A stretch of 64,000 bases of DNA. It comes from Formosa sediminum (lineage in GTDB: Bacteria > Bacteroidota > Bacteroidia > Flavobacteriales > Flavobacteriaceae). Below are positions 1 to 9,798 of the stretch, in pieces. The stretch is taken from positions 2,451,001-2,515,000 of the forward strand of contig NZ_CP041637.1 of NCBI RefSeq assembly GCF_007197735.1, written 5' to 3'. Position numbers and translations under genes: made by a program. The notes under the pieces were generated by a model, which saw only the letters and a list, made by a program, of their open reading frames with translations, was not told where the DNA came from and did no database searches. Positions within the stretch are counted from its first letter, which is position 1, and every line of letters starts with the position of its first letter.

Positions 1-1013
1 TATCTGCCGCTTACGAAATAGATATTTGGGGGCGCATAGGCACTGCTGTTCAGGCCGAGAAATTTAATGCCCAAGCCAGTTTATACGATTACCGCGCAGC
101 AGCCTTATCACTTTCTGCTGAAATTGCTACTACTTGGTATCAAATTATTGCGGCTAAAAAACAATTAGATCTTACAGCATATCAAATTAAAACTAATGAA
201 GATATTATTAGTCTTATGCGGTCTCGATTTGTAGGCGGTCAGATACGGTCTGTAGATTTGTTAAGGCAAGCCCAATTATTAGAAAGTACTAGAGAGCAGC
301 ATATTATTTACCAGACCAATTTACAAGTTTTACAGCATCAGTTAGCAGTATTATTGGGTAAACAGCCTCAAGGCGCTTATACATTTAATACAGATCATTT
401 TCCTGAATTACCAGCGCTTCCCGAAACAGGTTTGTCTTTAGAGTTGGTGCGTCGCAGGCCAGATTTACAACAATCTTATGCAGTTCTGCTTTCGGCCGAT
501 AGAGCCATGGCAGCTGCGGTACGAAATAAATACCCTAGAATTTCAATTCAAATTGATGGGCAATTACGTTCTAATAATTTTGCCAATCTTTTTGAAAATT
601 GGGCGTATTCTTTAGCTGGTAATATTTTAGCCCCACTATTTTATGGGGGACAATTACAGGCCGAAGTCGATGCTGCTGAAGCTATTAAACAACAACGTCT
701 CTATGAATACGGACAAGCAACATTAGTCGCATTTCAAGAAGTAGAAGATGGGCTAACTCAAGATCTCATGCAGTTACAACGTACAGAAAATATTAAACGC
801 CAATTGGCTTTGTCTCAAAAAAGCAATGCCCAATTGCGTATAGAATTTTTAAACGGATATAGCCCATATTTAGATATTTTGATCGGCTTAAATCAGGAGC
901 AGCAATTACGCCGAGATTATATAGATGCCCAACTGCGTCAAATTCTTATGCGTATTAATTTATATAGAGCATTGGCAGGGAGTTTTGACACAGGGCGTAC
1001 ACTAGAGGATTGA
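1..1013 (+). CDS. RND efflux outer-membrane factor, TolC family (5' partial)
   Basis: The reading frame is open to the left window edge (first whole codon at 3), so the N-terminus lies outside; the first internal Met is at 216 and is not the start. The product is the outer-membrane channel of a tripartite efflux pump. The visible part shows the long alternating helices of the OEP fold, with the family-like stretches RSRFVGGQIRSVDLLRQ and LELVRRRPDLQQSYAVL, then a second repeat ending in a helix rich in Gln and Arg. It precedes a periplasmic adaptor by 20 bp and then an RND permease, which fixes its role. Substrate cannot be told from sequence. Family assignment is secure; completeness is not. 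Confidence 0.9.
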   Translation, partial: SAAYEIDIWGRIGTAVQAEKFNAQASLYDYRAAALSLSAEIATTWYQIIAAKKQLDLTAYQIKTNEDIISLMRSRFVGGQIRSVDLLRQAQLLESTREQHIIYQTNLQVLQHQLAVLLGKQPQGAYTFNTDHFPELPALPETGLSLELVRRRPDLQQSYAVLLSADRAMAAAVRNKYPRISIQIDGQLRSNNFANLFENWAYSLAGNILAPLFYGGQLQAEVDAAEAIKQQRLYEYGQATLVAFQEVEDGLTQDLMQLQRTENIKRQLALSQKSNAQLRIEFLNGYSPYLDILIGLNQEQQLRRDYIDAQLRQILMRINLYRALAGSFDTGRTLED

Positions 1014-1033
1014 TTATTAAGGTAAGGTAAATT

Positions 1034-2233
1034 ATGAACACTAAAAAAATACTTTGGATTTGCTTGGCTATTCTTGGCTTGGGTATATTAATTACAGTTC
1101 TGATCTTTTCAACAGAACCGGAAGCCGAACAAGAAGGTGCGAGCTTAGAAACAGCCATTTTAGTAGATGTAGAAGTTGTTAAAAAGGGCACTTTTCATCC
1201 TACAATTGTGGCTACAGGTACTGTGCAAGCGGTAGAAGATGTTAATTTAAGTTCGTTAGTTTCAGGTCAAGTTATTCAACGTGATGCTCGATTTACACCT
1301 GGAGGCTTTGTGAAAAAAAACGAAGTATTATTACAAATAGATCCTTCAGATTATCGTAATACACTCGCCCTGCGCAAAAGCGAACTGATGCAAATACAAA
1401 CCACCTTACATACCGAAATGGGGCGGCAACAAATAGCAGAACAGGATTTACAGTTTATTGCTGAAGATTCTTTGTTTGGCGACCAGCCTTTATCTGAAGA
1501 AGAACGCCAATTGATTCTTAGAAAACCACAATTAGATGCTGTAGAAGCAAATATTTCAGCAGCTCAAGCGTCCGTAAATCAGGCGCAATTAAACCTTGAG
1601 CGCACCACTATTCGAGCCCCTTTCGATGCTCATATTTTAAGTCAAAATGTAACTACCGGATCCTTAGTAGCACAAGGCGATGTATTAGGTCGGTTGGTAG
1701 GAATAGACCATTATTGGGTTATGGCCACAGTGCCAGTATCTCAATTAAAATGGTTGCGTTTTCCTAGTGATAAAAATGAAGTCGGTGCTTTAGTTAAAAT
1801 TGAACACGCTTCTGCTTGGGCACAAGGTGCCTATCGTGAAGGTTATTTAGATACACAAATAGGTGCGTTAGAAGGCCAAACCCGATTAGCCAGAGTGTTG
1901 GTAAAAGTAAAAGATCCTTTAGCGTTAACTCCAGAGTTAAAAGGTAAGCCTCAATTAATGCTTGGCACTTTTGTAGATGTTAGTATTAAAGCAAATCCTG
2001 TAGACGATGTTGTAAAATTAAAACGCGATTATGTGCGAGGAAAAGAAACCGTTTGGGTAATGAAAAATGATTCGCTACAAATAAGAGCTGTAGATATTGT
2101 ATTAACAGATGACACACATGCCTACATCCGTTCAGGATTAGAACATAACGATCAAGTTGTAATTACCGATTTAAGTACAGTGAGTGAAGGTATCGCATTG
2201 CGAACCCGAACTACACCACAGAAAAACCATTAA
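1034..2233 (+). CDS. RND efflux periplasmic adaptor subunit (HlyD/MFP family)
   Basis: A 399-residue membrane-fusion protein that would link the inner-membrane permease to the outer-membrane factor. Residues about 6-26 form one hydrophobic N-terminal anchor. It is followed by a lipoyl/barrel-sandwich half-motif ([20 protein letters not shown]), a long coiled-coil hairpin (about 110-195, Gln/Ala/Glu rich) and the second half-motif ([16 protein letters not shown]). The C-terminal beta-barrel and membrane-proximal domains follow. Length is normal for the family. It lies between the TolC-like gene and the RND permease, and its 3' end nearly abuts the permease start, consistent with one operon. 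Confidence 0.93.
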   Translation: MNTKKILWICLAILGLGILITVLIFSTEPEAEQEGASLETAILVDVEVVKKGTFHPTIVATGTVQAVEDVNLSSLVSGQVIQRDARFTPGGFVKKNEVLLQIDPSDYRNTLALRKSELMQIQTTLHTEMGRQQIAEQDLQFIAEDSLFGDQPLSEEERQLILRKPQLDAVEANISAAQASVNQAQLNLERTTIRAPFDAHILSQNVTTGSLVAQGDVLGRLVGIDHYWVMATVPVSQLKWLRFPSDKNEVGALVKIEHASAWAQGAYREGYLDTQIGALEGQTRLARVLVKVKDPLALTPELKGKPQLMLGTFVDVSIKANPVDDVVKLKRDYVRGKETVWVMKNDSLQIRAVDIVLTDDTHAYIRSGLEHNDQVVITDLSTVSEGIALRTRTTPQKNH

Positions 2234-2246
2234 GGCGTTCGAAAAG

Positions 2247-5200
2247 ATGGAAGAGCAGCACACACATAACACACCACGAAAAGAAGGCGCTATTGGCTAT
2301 ATGGCAAGGAATTCTATAGCCACTAATTTACTTATGATCTTACTTTTGGTGGGCGGTTTGTTTACCATGTATAACATCCAAAAAGAAGTGTTTCCTGAGT
2401 TTCAGCTTGACTTTGTAGAGGTGTCTGTGGCATATCCAGGAGCTTCTCCCGTAGAGGTTGAACAAGGCGTGTTACAACCTGTAGAGGAAGCCGTACGTGG
2501 GGTGCAGGGGATAAAAGAAATTGTGTCTGAAGCTAGTGAAGGTACTGCCGATGTTAGTATAGAGTTGGTTGCAGGTGCAGATCGAATGCAAGTATTTCAA
2601 GATATTGATCAGGCTATTAATAGGATACGTACTTTTCCAGACGATATTGAGCGGCCCGAAGTGCGGTTACAATCTAGGCAACGGGATGTATTGCAAATAG
2701 GACTTTATGGGGATTTAGATGTATGGACTTTACGGGCTTTGGCAGAACGTTTGCGTACGTTATTATTAAATAACCCTGAGATTTCACAAGTAGAATTAGG
2801 GAATGTTCCAGATTTTGAAACCCGTATTGAAATTCCGAGACGTACCCTACAGCAATACAATATCACTTTAGGACAAGTTGCCGATATTATTCAGCAGAGT
2901 AGTAATGATGTGCCAGCAGGATCTGTACAAACCCAAAGCGGAGAAATTTTACTGCGTATGCAAGAGCGTAAGCAATGGGCAAAAGAATTTGGTAATATTA
3001 CTATAGTATCTTCTGAAGCGGGCGGTAAAGTTACTTTAAATGATATCGCTACCATTACCGATGGTTTTGAAGAAACCGGATTTCACGGCCAATTTAATCA
3101 GCAAAATTATGTGGAATTACGCATTTTCAGAATTGGAGATCAATCCCCATTAGATATAGCAGAAGTCACCCAACAGATTGTTAAAGACTTTCAATTGCCA
3201 CCAGGAGTGCAGTATCGCACAGATAGTAATCGGGCAGCCGATTATAAAGAACGCTTAACATTATTAACAGAAAATGGGGTGCTTGCCATTATTATTGTGC
3301 TCGTTATACTGACTTTGTTTTTAGAATATCGATTGGCATTTTGGGTTATGATGGGGATGACAGTGTCGTTTATTGGAGGGATGATTTTGTTACCGCTAAT
3401 AGGGGTAAGTGTTAACATGATATCTATGTTTGGTTTTCTTGTGGTTTTAGGAATTGTTGTAGATGATGCTATAGTTGTAGGTGAAAATGTGTACGACTAC
3501 AGGCAACAAGGCCTTAGTCCGATGAAAGCAGCCATAGCAGGCGCTAAAGATGTGTCTTTACCGGTAACCTTTAGTATCGTTACCACCATTATAGCTTTTG
3601 TGCCGTTGTTGTTTATGCCTGGCGAAACTGGAAAATTCTGGCAGCCACTACCGGCTGTGGTGATTGTTATATTAGCGGTATCGCTTTTAGAAGCACTTTT
3701 TATATTACCCTCTCACTTGGGACATTTAAAGGCAACCCCCTCAAAACACAAATGGGTTTTAAAACTTGAAGGTTGGCAGGCTGCTTTTGCCAAAGGGTTT
3801 GATCAGTTTATTGATCGGTATTACAGACCCTATTTAGATGTGTGTTTAAAATACAGATACATTACGTTAAGTGTAGCCATAACCATTTTATTAATTGTTG
3901 GCGGCTATGGCTATAGCGGACATATGGGGATGATTATGATGCCAGAAGTTGCTGCAGATGAAATTGAAGCAGGAGTACGACTTCCTGTTGGTACAACGCC
4001 CGATCAAGCCGCTAAAGTGGCACATGCAATTTCGGCGTCTACCCAACGTATGTTTGAAGAACATAATTTATACGAAGCTGCTGAAGGGATAAAAACCAAT
4101 GTGCGCGGACAAAATTTTATAGATGTAGAGATTGTTATGCTTCCGCCAGATCAAAGAGATATTACAGCAGCCGAAGTGATTGCATTATGGCGCGATAATA
4201 TTGGCGATATAGAAGGTGTAGACCAAATTACTTTTGAAGCCGAACGTGGTCCGGGAGGCGCAAGGCAAGATATAAGTGTTGATTTAAGTCACTCCGATAT
4301 TGAGGTGTTAGAACAGGCTAGTGAAACTTTTGTGACCCGTATGCAGGCTTATGCAAACACACGTGATGTAACAGATAACTATAACAAAGGGAAAACCCAA
4401 TACGATTTTAAACTCTTACCACAAGGGCGTAACTTAGGACTAACCTCTGATGCTGTTGGTAGGCAAGTACGTAATGGTTTTTTCGGAGCGTTAGCAATGC
4501 GGCAATTGCGTGGCATGAATGAAATAGAAGTTCGGGTAAAACTCCCTATAGAAGAACGTAAAGATTTAAAGCACTTAGAAAAGTTTTTGATTCAAACCCC
4601 AGACGGGACAGAAGTACCTTTATTAGATGTTGTAACTATAGAACCTCGAGAGGCTTTTAGTAGTATAAATCGTAGAGATGGTAGACGTGTTGTTAATGTG
4701 GGGATGGATGTTGAGCCCGCCAATGCCGTTGGGCGTGTTCTAGCCTCGGTACAGCGAGAAACTTTGCCACAATTACGAGCCGATTTTCCTGGGCTCACTT
4801 GGACCTTTGAAGGCAGTCAGGCCGATATGAGAGAAAGCACAAATACCCTTAAGTTTGGATTTTCATTGGCCATGTTACTTATTTATGCATTATTAGCCAT
4901 AGCCTTTCAGAGTTATATTCAACCTATAATAGTCATGACTGCTATACCATTTGGGATTGTAGGTGCGGTTATTGGTCATATTATTTTGGGTTACGATTTA
5001 TCATTAGTCAGTTTAATGGGGGTTATTGCATTGTCTGGTGTTGTAGTAAACGATTCACTAATTATGATTGACTTTGCCAACAAACGGCGCCAAGCAGGAG
5101 ATGCGATTTACGAATCTATCCACGAAGCAGGTTTAAGGCGTTTCCGACCAATAATGCTCACTACTATGACTACGTTTGGGGGCTTGGCACCAATTATTTT

Positions 5201-5381
5201 AGAGACGTCTAGCCAAGCCATGTATTTAATACCTATGGCCATATCCTTAGGATTCGGAATTGTATTTGCAACAGCCATTATTCTTGTTATCGTACCTTGT
5301 TTGTATTTGGCGTTAGAAGATTTGCGATTGCTTATTTTAAAAGGGCGCACTGTACGGGTTGTAGATGTCGTAGAAGATTAA
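2247..5381 (+). CDS. RND family efflux permease (AcrB/HAE-1 type)
   Basis: Proton-driven inner-membrane pump, 1044 residues from the chosen start. An in-frame Met exists 63 bp upstream (2184) but lies inside the adaptor gene; the ATG at 2247, 14 bp after the adaptor stop, gives the usual N-terminus ending in a basic segment just before TM1 ([18 protein letters not shown]). The family architecture is clear: a large periplasmic loop beginning KEVFPEF, TM2-6 with the proton-relay motif [15 protein letters not shown], a second periplasmic loop, and TM8-12 with [13 protein letters not shown]. Substrate specificity is not predictable. The gene ends the efflux operon; a structured 100-bp stretch follows. 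Confidence 0.94.
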   Translation: MEEQHTHNTPRKEGAIGYMARNSIATNLLMILLLVGGLFTMYNIQKEVFPEFQLDFVEVSVAYPGASPVEVEQGVLQPVEEAVRGVQGIKEIVSEASEGTADVSIELVAGADRMQVFQDIDQAINRIRTFPDDIERPEVRLQSRQRDVLQIGLYGDLDVWTLRALAERLRTLLLNNPEISQVELGNVPDFETRIEIPRRTLQQYNITLGQVADIIQQSSNDVPAGSVQTQSGEILLRMQERKQWAKEFGNITIVSSEAGGKVTLNDIATITDGFEETGFHGQFNQQNYVELRIFRIGDQSPLDIAEVTQQIVKDFQLPPGVQYRTDSNRAADYKERLTLLTENGVLAIIIVLVILTLFLEYRLAFWVMMGMTVSFIGGMILLPLIGVSVNMISMFGFLVVLGIVVDDAIVVGENVYDYRQQGLSPMKAAIAGAKDVSLPVTFSIVTTIIAFVPLLFMPGETGKFWQPLPAVVIVILAVSLLEALFILPSHLGHLKATPSKHKWVLKLEGWQAAFAKGFDQFIDRYYRPYLDVCLKYRYITLSVAITILLIVGGYGYSGHMGMIMMPEVAADEIEAGVRLPVGTTPDQAAKVAHAISASTQRMFEEHNLYEAAEGIKTNVRGQNFIDVEIVMLPPDQRDITAAEVIALWRDNIGDIEGVDQITFEAERGPGGARQDISVDLSHSDIEVLEQASETFVTRMQAYANTRDVTDNYNKGKTQYDFKLLPQGRNLGLTSDAVGRQVRNGFFGALAMRQLRGMNEIEVRVKLPIEERKDLKHLEKFLIQTPDGTEVPLLDVVTIEPREAFSSINRRDGRRVVNVGMDVEPANAVGRVLASVQRETLPQLRADFPGLTWTFEGSQADMRESTNTLKFGFSLAMLLIYALLAIAFQSYIQPIIVMTAIPFGIVGAVIGHIILGYDLSLVSLMGVIALSGVVVNDSLIMIDFANKRRQAGDAIYESIHEAGLRRFRPIMLTTMTTFGGLAPIILETSSQAMYLIPMAISLGFGIVFATAIILVIVPCLYLALEDLRLLILKGRTVRVVDVVED

Positions 5382-5481
5382 CTGTTGCAGGTAGTCCAGC
5401 TGTGTAATGACGGAAAAGCACAGCGGGAGATTCAGGTTGGTAAGCTCCAGAATTCATTAGAAAAAAAGTCATTTGCAACAG
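5382..5481 (+). other. Possible structured RNA / long-range hairpin downstream of the RND operon
   Basis: Directly after the permease stop, an 8-bp arm CTGTTGCA (5382-5389) pairs perfectly with TGCAACAG (5474-5481). Two hairpins are nested inside: GCTGTG/CACAGC (5399-5404 with 5419-5424) and GGAG/CTCC (5426-5429 with 5445-5448). Together they could fold as a three-way junction. No known RNA family was recognised. It may be a transcript 3'-end structure for the efflux operon. Confidence 0.3.
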
Positions 5482-5493
5482 GTTTTAGGACAT

Positions 5494-5521
5494 AAAAAAG
5501 CCTTCAGAATATATGAAGGCT
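5494..5521 (-). terminator. Rho-independent terminator for the TlpA-like gene
   Basis: Read on the minus strand, AGCCTTCA pairs with TGAAGGCT (5514-5521 and 5499-5506) around a 7-nt loop and is followed by a run of T. It lies 28 bp beyond the stop of the minus-strand gene at 5549. Confidence 0.8.
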
Positions 5522-5548
5522 CTTATAAGATGTTATGATATTATAGTA

Positions 5549-6670
5549 TTAATTTAATAATTCGGCTATCTTTTGTTCTAGAGCTTGACCTCTTAAACCA
5601 GAAGCAATAATTTTTCCGTCAGCATCTAAGACGTAAGTAGCAGGAATTGCACGGATGTTAAATTGTTTAGCGATAGGATCGTTAAAATAATCTAAGTTAG
5701 ATACCTGATGCCAAGCTAAACCATCTTTTTCAATAGCGGCAATCCACTCGGCTTTAGCATCTTTTTGCTTTGGTGTACCGTCTAAAGACACTCCTAATAT
5801 TTCTAAACCTTTATCGTGGTATTGGTTATAAACTTTAACAAGATTTGGGTTTTCTCGTCTACATGGTCCGCACCAAGCTGCCCAAAAATCAATAATAGTT
5901 ACTTTACCTTTAATGTCGTTTAATGCAATTGTTTTGCCTTCTGGGTTAGGAGCAGAGAAGTTTTCAACCACACTACCAATAGCAGTTGCAGACTCAGCTT
6001 TAATTGCATCACCTACAGTTTTACCCACACGGGTGTCTTTAATTCTAGGTGTAAAGTTATCGTAAATCTCTTTTTTAGTTTCAAAAGAAATGTTTTTATT
6101 TCCTAAGTGGCGTTCTAAAACTAAAATCGATACTAATGCATCTTTATTAGCTTTCATAAATTCAATATCATGTGTTTGATTTTCATCAACCATGGCTTTG
6201 TATTTATTTTGAATATCTACAGCTAACAGAGAATCTTTAGTTTGTTGTGCTGTTCTAAACTGTAAACTTAACTCTTGATTCTTCTTTTGTAATTCAATCA
6301 TATATTCTTGATAGCTATTAAAGGCATCATTTTCTTTACTACCTTGAACACGTGTATTAAATATACTATCCGTATTAATAGCGACAGTCATGTCTGTATT
6401 TTCTAAAATTACAGGAATATTACTACGTACAGCTTCTATTTGAATAAAGTATAAATCGGGAGCAGTAACCGCACCTTCTAAAAGGGCTTTACCATCTGTG
6501 ATAACAGTAGAATCAATTACGATTTGTTTTTGTCCTTCCGCTTTTAATAATTTTATGGCTTTACCATTTACGCCATCATTAAAGGATGCGTTAATTGTAA
6601 ATCCATCTTTTTCTTTAGCACAAGAAAATGCTAAAGCTACTAATCCTAGTAGAGCAATCTTTTTAAACAT
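5549..6670 (-). CDS. TlpA-like thiol-disulfide oxidoreductase lipoprotein with DUF4369 domain
   Basis: 373 residues from the ATG at 6670. A longer frame to 6763 exists, but only the 6670 start gives a lipoprotein signal (MFKKIALLGLVALAFSC, lipobox Cys followed by AKEKDG). Residues about 20-120 resemble the DUF4369 module common in Bacteroidota, then a helical linker, and from about 240 a thioredoxin fold with the active site WAAWCGPCRRENP and a cis-Pro region (RAIPATYVLD). It is expected to sit in the envelope and reduce or exchange disulfides, for example in cytochrome or envelope-protein maturation; the target is not shown. It is divergent from mnmE, with a -7 box at 6696-6703 and its own terminator. 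Confidence 0.92.
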   Translation of the reverse strand: MFKKIALLGLVALAFSCAKEKDGFTINASFNDGVNGKAIKLLKAEGQKQIVIDSTVITDGKALLEGAVTAPDLYFIQIEAVRSNIPVILENTDMTVAINTDSIFNTRVQGSKENDAFNSYQEYMIELQKKNQELSLQFRTAQQTKDSLLAVDIQNKYKAMVDENQTHDIEFMKANKDALVSILVLERHLGNKNISFETKKEIYDNFTPRIKDTRVGKTVGDAIKAESATAIGSVVENFSAPNPEGKTIALNDIKGKVTIIDFWAAWCGPCRRENPNLVKVYNQYHDKGLEILGVSLDGTPKQKDAKAEWIAAIEKDGLAWHQVSNLDYFNDPIAKQFNIRAIPATYVLDADGKIIASGLRGQALEQKIAELLN

Positions 6671-6695
6671 GTTTGAGTTGTTTTTATAATTTGCA

Positions 6696-6703
6696 CAAAT
6701 ATA
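6696..6703 (-). promoter_or_regulatory. Bacteroidota-type -7 promoter element for the TlpA-like gene
   Basis: TATATTTG on the minus strand matches TAnnTTTG and lies 26 bp upstream of the start at 6670. A canonical -33 TTG is not clear, so the call rests on the -7 box and position. Confidence 0.55.
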
Positions 6704-6772
6704 GCAGAATAATAACTGAAATCTGTTAAGATTTAGATAAGAGTATAACTCAAATTGTTTCACTAATATGAT

Positions 6773-6780
6773 TACTTTTG
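6773..6780 (+). promoter_or_regulatory. -7 promoter element for mnmE
   Basis: TACTTTTG matches TAnnTTTG, with a TTG at about 6755-6757 at a suitable distance for the -33 element. Transcription would begin about 5-7 nt after the box, almost on the mnmE ATG at 6785, so the message may be leaderless. Confidence 0.6.
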
Positions 6781-6784
6781 CAGT

Positions 6785-8179
6785 ATGAATTATAACGATA
6801 CAATTATTGCATTAGCAACACCTTCAGGAGCTGGTGCCATTGCGGTGATCCGCTTGTCAGGTAAGGATGCTATAGGTTTGGCGAGTGGGGCTTTTAAATC
6901 TGTTAGTGGGAAAACGTTAGCCAATCAGGCGACGCATACCATACATTTGGGTCATATTTTAGATGATACACGTGTCATTGATGAGGTTTTGGTTTCTATT
7001 TTCAAGAATCCGAAATCGTATACTGGCGAAGATGTGATTGAAATTTCTTGTCATGGTTCGTCGTATATTCAGCAGGAGATTATCCAATTATTTCTTAGAA
7101 AAGGCTGTAGAATGGCCGATGCAGGTGAATTTACCTTACGTGCCTTTTTAAATGGAAAATTAGATTTAAGTCAGGCCGAGGCTGTTGCCGATTTAATTTC
7201 GAGTGATAATGCAGCCTCTCACCAAATAGCCATGCAACAAATGCGTGGCGGATTCTCGTCTGAAATCGCTAAACTTCGTGAAGAATTATTAAATTTTGCT
7301 TCGTTAATAGAATTGGAATTAGACTTTGCAGAAGAAGATGTTGCTTTTGCAGATCGCACCCAATTTCGTGAATTAATTAGTCGCATTACCTTTGTATTAA
7401 AACGTTTAATCGATTCGTTTGCAGTTGGAAACGTTATTAAAAACGGGATTCCAGTGGCTATTGTTGGCGAACCAAACGTAGGAAAGTCTACGTTGCTAAA
7501 CGCACTTTTAAATGAAGAACGTGCCATTGTAAGTGATATTGCAGGAACGACTCGAGATACTATAGAAGACGAATTAAGCATAGGCGGTATTGGATTTCGT
7601 TTTATAGATACTGCAGGTATTCGTGAAACAAGCGATGTGGTAGAAGGTTTAGGGATTAAAAAAACCTTCGAAAAAATAGAACAATCTCAGGTGGTTGTAT
7701 TTCTTTTTGATGGTACAACTTTAGAAACAGAAGCAGCTATCGCAGGTTGTAAAATAGAAGTGGAGAAAGTAAAAAACAAATATCCATTAAAACCTATGGT
7801 TATTATCGTGAATAAAGTCGACCAGCTTTCCGATACGGCCATTACGTTATTAAAATCGACCATTCCCGAAGTCCATTTACTGTCTGCTAAAACAGGTTTA
7901 GGAGTAGAAGCATTAAAAACAAAACTGTCAGATTTTGTGAATACGGGTGCATTACGTAACAACGACACGATAGTAACCAATACCAGGCATTATGATGCTT
8001 TATTAAAAGCCTTTGAAGAGATTCAGAAAGTGCAACATGGTTTAGACACCGACTTATCGAGTGATTTAATGGCGATAGATATTCGTGAAGCTCTGTATCA
8101 TTTTGGCGTAATCACTGGACAGGTAACCAATGATGAACTTTTAGGTAATATTTTTGCCAATTTCTGTATCGGGAAATAA
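6785..8179 (+). CDS. mnmE: tRNA uridine-5-carboxymethylaminomethyl modification GTPase MnmE (TrmE)
   Basis: 464 residues, full length. Together with MnmG it modifies U34 of certain tRNAs. The N-terminal folate-binding domain (about 1-120) is followed by a helical domain with an inserted G domain that shows all GTPase motifs: G1 GEPNVGKSTLLN, G2 around AGTTRDT, G3 DTAGIRE and G4 NKVD. The C-terminus ends FCIGK, the family's conserved Cys motif. The last 23 coding bases are repeated exactly at 49537-49559, marking the 3' end as a probable recombination or integration site. Mobile elements of the SGI1 type are known to use this end of the gene. Confidence 0.98.
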   Translation: MNYNDTIIALATPSGAGAIAVIRLSGKDAIGLASGAFKSVSGKTLANQATHTIHLGHILDDTRVIDEVLVSIFKNPKSYTGEDVIEISCHGSSYIQQEIIQLFLRKGCRMADAGEFTLRAFLNGKLDLSQAEAVADLISSDNAASHQIAMQQMRGGFSSEIAKLREELLNFASLIELELDFAEEDVAFADRTQFRELISRITFVLKRLIDSFAVGNVIKNGIPVAIVGEPNVGKSTLLNALLNEERAIVSDIAGTTRDTIEDELSIGGIGFRFIDTAGIRETSDVVEGLGIKKTFEKIEQSQVVVFLFDGTTLETEAAIAGCKIEVEKVKNKYPLKPMVIIVNKVDQLSDTAITLLKSTIPEVHLLSAKTGLGVEALKTKLSDFVNTGALRNNDTIVTNTRHYDALLKAFEEIQKVQHGLDTDLSSDLMAIDIREALYHFGVITGQVTNDELLGNIFANFCIGK

Positions 8180-8186
8180 CCCGAAG
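8157..8186 (+). repeat. Candidate attachment site, left copy (mnmE 3' end)
   Basis: A 30-bp stretch beginning CCAATTTCTGTATCGGG, covering the last 23 bp of mnmE including the stop and 7 bp beyond. It is identical to 49537-49566 in the same orientation. Its core corresponds in position to the attB of SGI1-type islands (end of trmE). No integrase gene is seen within the enclosed segment. Confidence 0.6.
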
Positions 8187-8347
8187 TAGCCGTATTCCTT
8201 TAGTATTTACACTAAGAAAATAAATTAAAATTTTGATAATCTGTGGTTTATGTGCAGTGGTGATTCCATGTTTTTACTATGGCAAATAGCGTATGTTGGG
8301 TAACTTTACACCTAAATCGTTATCTTTACTTGTATACATAAAGCATA

Positions 8348-8391
8348 CTATAAGCACGCTATAACCACGTTATAACCATGCTATAACCCGT
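8348..8391 (+). repeat. Four tandem copies of an 11-bp unit (left)
   Basis: CTATAAGCACG, CTATAACCACG, TTATAACCATG, CTATAACCCGT in direct succession. The same array is present at 49728-49771, about 75 bp upstream of the repeat-associated gene in each copy. It could be a regulator or replication-type iteron, or simply a structural repeat. Confidence 0.7.
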
Positions 8392-8467
8392 AGGTTGCTA
8401 TGGCGAAGGGTTAGGTGAGGTGGCAGGTGTTGTAGGATGCCGTTGTAGCACTAAAACCAACAGACTT

Positions 8468-8650
8468 ATGGCAAAGCAAAAGGGCATACTTCCTATAGTT
8501 GGCACTATAGGCGGTTTTAATTTTTATTATTTAGATGGAAAACCTGTGATGCGGGTAGCCGGTAGCGGATTTAATGGTGAGGCCATTAAGACGCAAGCGA
8601 GTTTGGGCATTGCTCGTAAGTTAACAAAGTGTTTAGGTAGGCGTTTATGA
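8468..8650 (+). pseudogene. Truncated copy of the repeat-associated KGI..GTIGG gene
   Basis: The ATG at 8468 opens MAKQKGILPIVGTIGGFNFY, matching the intact gene at 49848 for about 40 residues. A 31-bp deletion after the codons for AIKTQA shifts the frame, giving a short novel tail and a stop at 8648-8650. Similarity to the intact copy ends at the same place. It is therefore a broken paralogue, probably not functional. Confidence 0.8.
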
Positions 8651-8658
8651 ATTGATAG

Positions 8659-8901
8659 GAATGCCTTATAATAACAATCCGAAATAGCCAACTTTATACT
8701 TACTTTGATTATTATCAAAATGAAATATTCATTGTAATTTCGAAAGCTCCCAATACTGTTTTTGCTTTACGTTTATCTAACGGAACACTATAAAAACAGC
8801 ATTGGATTCATGCGCAGTTAAGTTATGAGTGGATTTGGGGTGATCCAAATTCAAAAGAGAGATTTTATAAATCATTAATTGTATTTTTTAGCACGATATA
8901 A
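8659..8901 (+). pseudogene. Unrecognised decayed gene fragment
   Basis: One frame is open from 8659 to the TAA at 8899-8901 except for a single TAA at 8791-8793. It has protein-like composition (LYTYFDYYQNEIFIVISK before the stop, WIHAQLSYEWIWGDPNSKER after). No start codon in a sensible place and no family recognised. It lies directly after the left long repeat. Confidence 0.35.
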
Positions 8902-9152
8902 AGTGAAAAGACATATTGATATTGTAATATAATACCCGTGTTTTTTTCAATTTGTGATTTCTTTTTAAAATTAGGATTTAGAAGAATTTTAATTTGACTC
9001 AATTGATTGTTTTTATATCGGTATTGGACTTATAATAATTTGATTTATAGTCTTTTTGGTTAAAACTTATTTGAGTTAAAAAATTTATTTTTGAGATTAA
9101 CTCACATTTCTTTTTCGAGATATTTTTAGATTATTAATCAAAAATAAAAACC
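8902..9152. other. AT-rich intergenic stretch
   Basis: Very AT-rich sequence before the DUF892 gene. No ORF, RNA gene or repeat recognised; it presumably carries the promoter of the gene at 9153. Confidence 0.5.
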
Positions 9153-9638
9153 ATGAAAACTTTAAAAGATTTATTCGAAAACCAATTGAAAGATTTATTT
9201 AGTGCAGAAAGCCAATTAATTAAAGCACTACCTCAAGTAGAAAAAAAAGCAAATGATAGTAAATTAAAGGAAGCTTTTAAAAGCCATTTAGAAGAAACTA
9301 AAGGTCATAAAAAAAGACTTGAAGAAATTTGTGATGCATTAGGCATTTCTGCAAAAGGAGAAACATGTAAAGCCATGAAAGGCTTAATTAAGGAAACCGA
9401 AAGTTTTATGGATGAAGCAGATAGTAAAGAAGTTATGGATGCAGGTCTTATAGCTGAAGCCCAACGTGTAGAACATTATGAGATTTCTGGTTATGGTACA
9501 GCAGTGCGTTATGCTAAAGAATTAGGATACGATGACATTGCTTCAAAATTGCAAAAAACTCTGGATGAAGAGTATAATGCAGATAATAAGTTAGATAAAC
9601 TAGCAGAGAGTAGACTTAATGAAAAAGCGATTAGTTAA
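9153..9638 (+). CDS. Ferritin-like DUF892 protein (YciF/YciE family)
   Basis: 161 residues, the usual length for the family. The protein is an all-helical bundle opening MKTLKDLFENQLKDLFSAES, a typical DUF892 start, with Glu/His metal-ligand candidates in the pattern EETKGHKKRLEEI and AEAQRVEHYEISGYG. Family members bind a di-iron centre and are usually induced by envelope or general stress; the precise activity is unknown. It is a single-gene unit with a perfect terminator immediately downstream. The nearby SDR, DUF421 and GH130/GT genes form a familiar stress-type neighbourhood in Bacteroidota, which is inference from context. Confidence 0.9.
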   Translation: MKTLKDLFENQLKDLFSAESQLIKALPQVEKKANDSKLKEAFKSHLEETKGHKKRLEEICDALGISAKGETCKAMKGLIKETESFMDEADSKEVMDAGLIAEAQRVEHYEISGYGTAVRYAKELGYDDIASKLQKTLDEEYNADNKLDKLAESRLNEKAIS

Positions 9639-9654
9639 TAGAATTAGTCGTTAT

Positions 9655-9713
9655 ACTGCCTATAAATATATCAGAATTCCCTCATTCTAATATATTTATA
9701 GGCAGTTTTTTTA
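9655..9713 (+). terminator. Strong rho-independent terminator
   Basis: Perfect 17-bp arms (9655-9671 and 9690-9706, ACTGCCTATAAATATAT and its complement) are followed by a run of seven T. It ends the DUF892 transcript. Confidence 0.92.
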
Positions 9714-9798
9714 TATATTATTTGTTAATCGCTTGTTGTATAGTGGTTACTTTTTGCTTATACCAATCACGAATAATTAATGTAATTTAAATCATAAT

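Larger units (their letters stand above)
8157..8646 (+). repeat. Long direct repeat, left copy
   Basis: About 490 bp that align with 49537-50056 at roughly 85-90 percent by eye. It includes the mnmE tail, a tandem repeat of an 11-bp unit, a conserved leader and the start of a small gene. This copy carries a 31-bp internal deletion relative to the right copy. Confidence 0.85.

Noticed and set aside
2184-2246. Upstream start for the RND permease
   Set aside because: It lies inside the adaptor gene and adds a tail unlike the family N-terminus; the ATG at 2247 fits better.
8348-8391. Replication-origin iterons
   Set aside because: Only four short units and no replication gene nearby; kept as a tandem repeat only.
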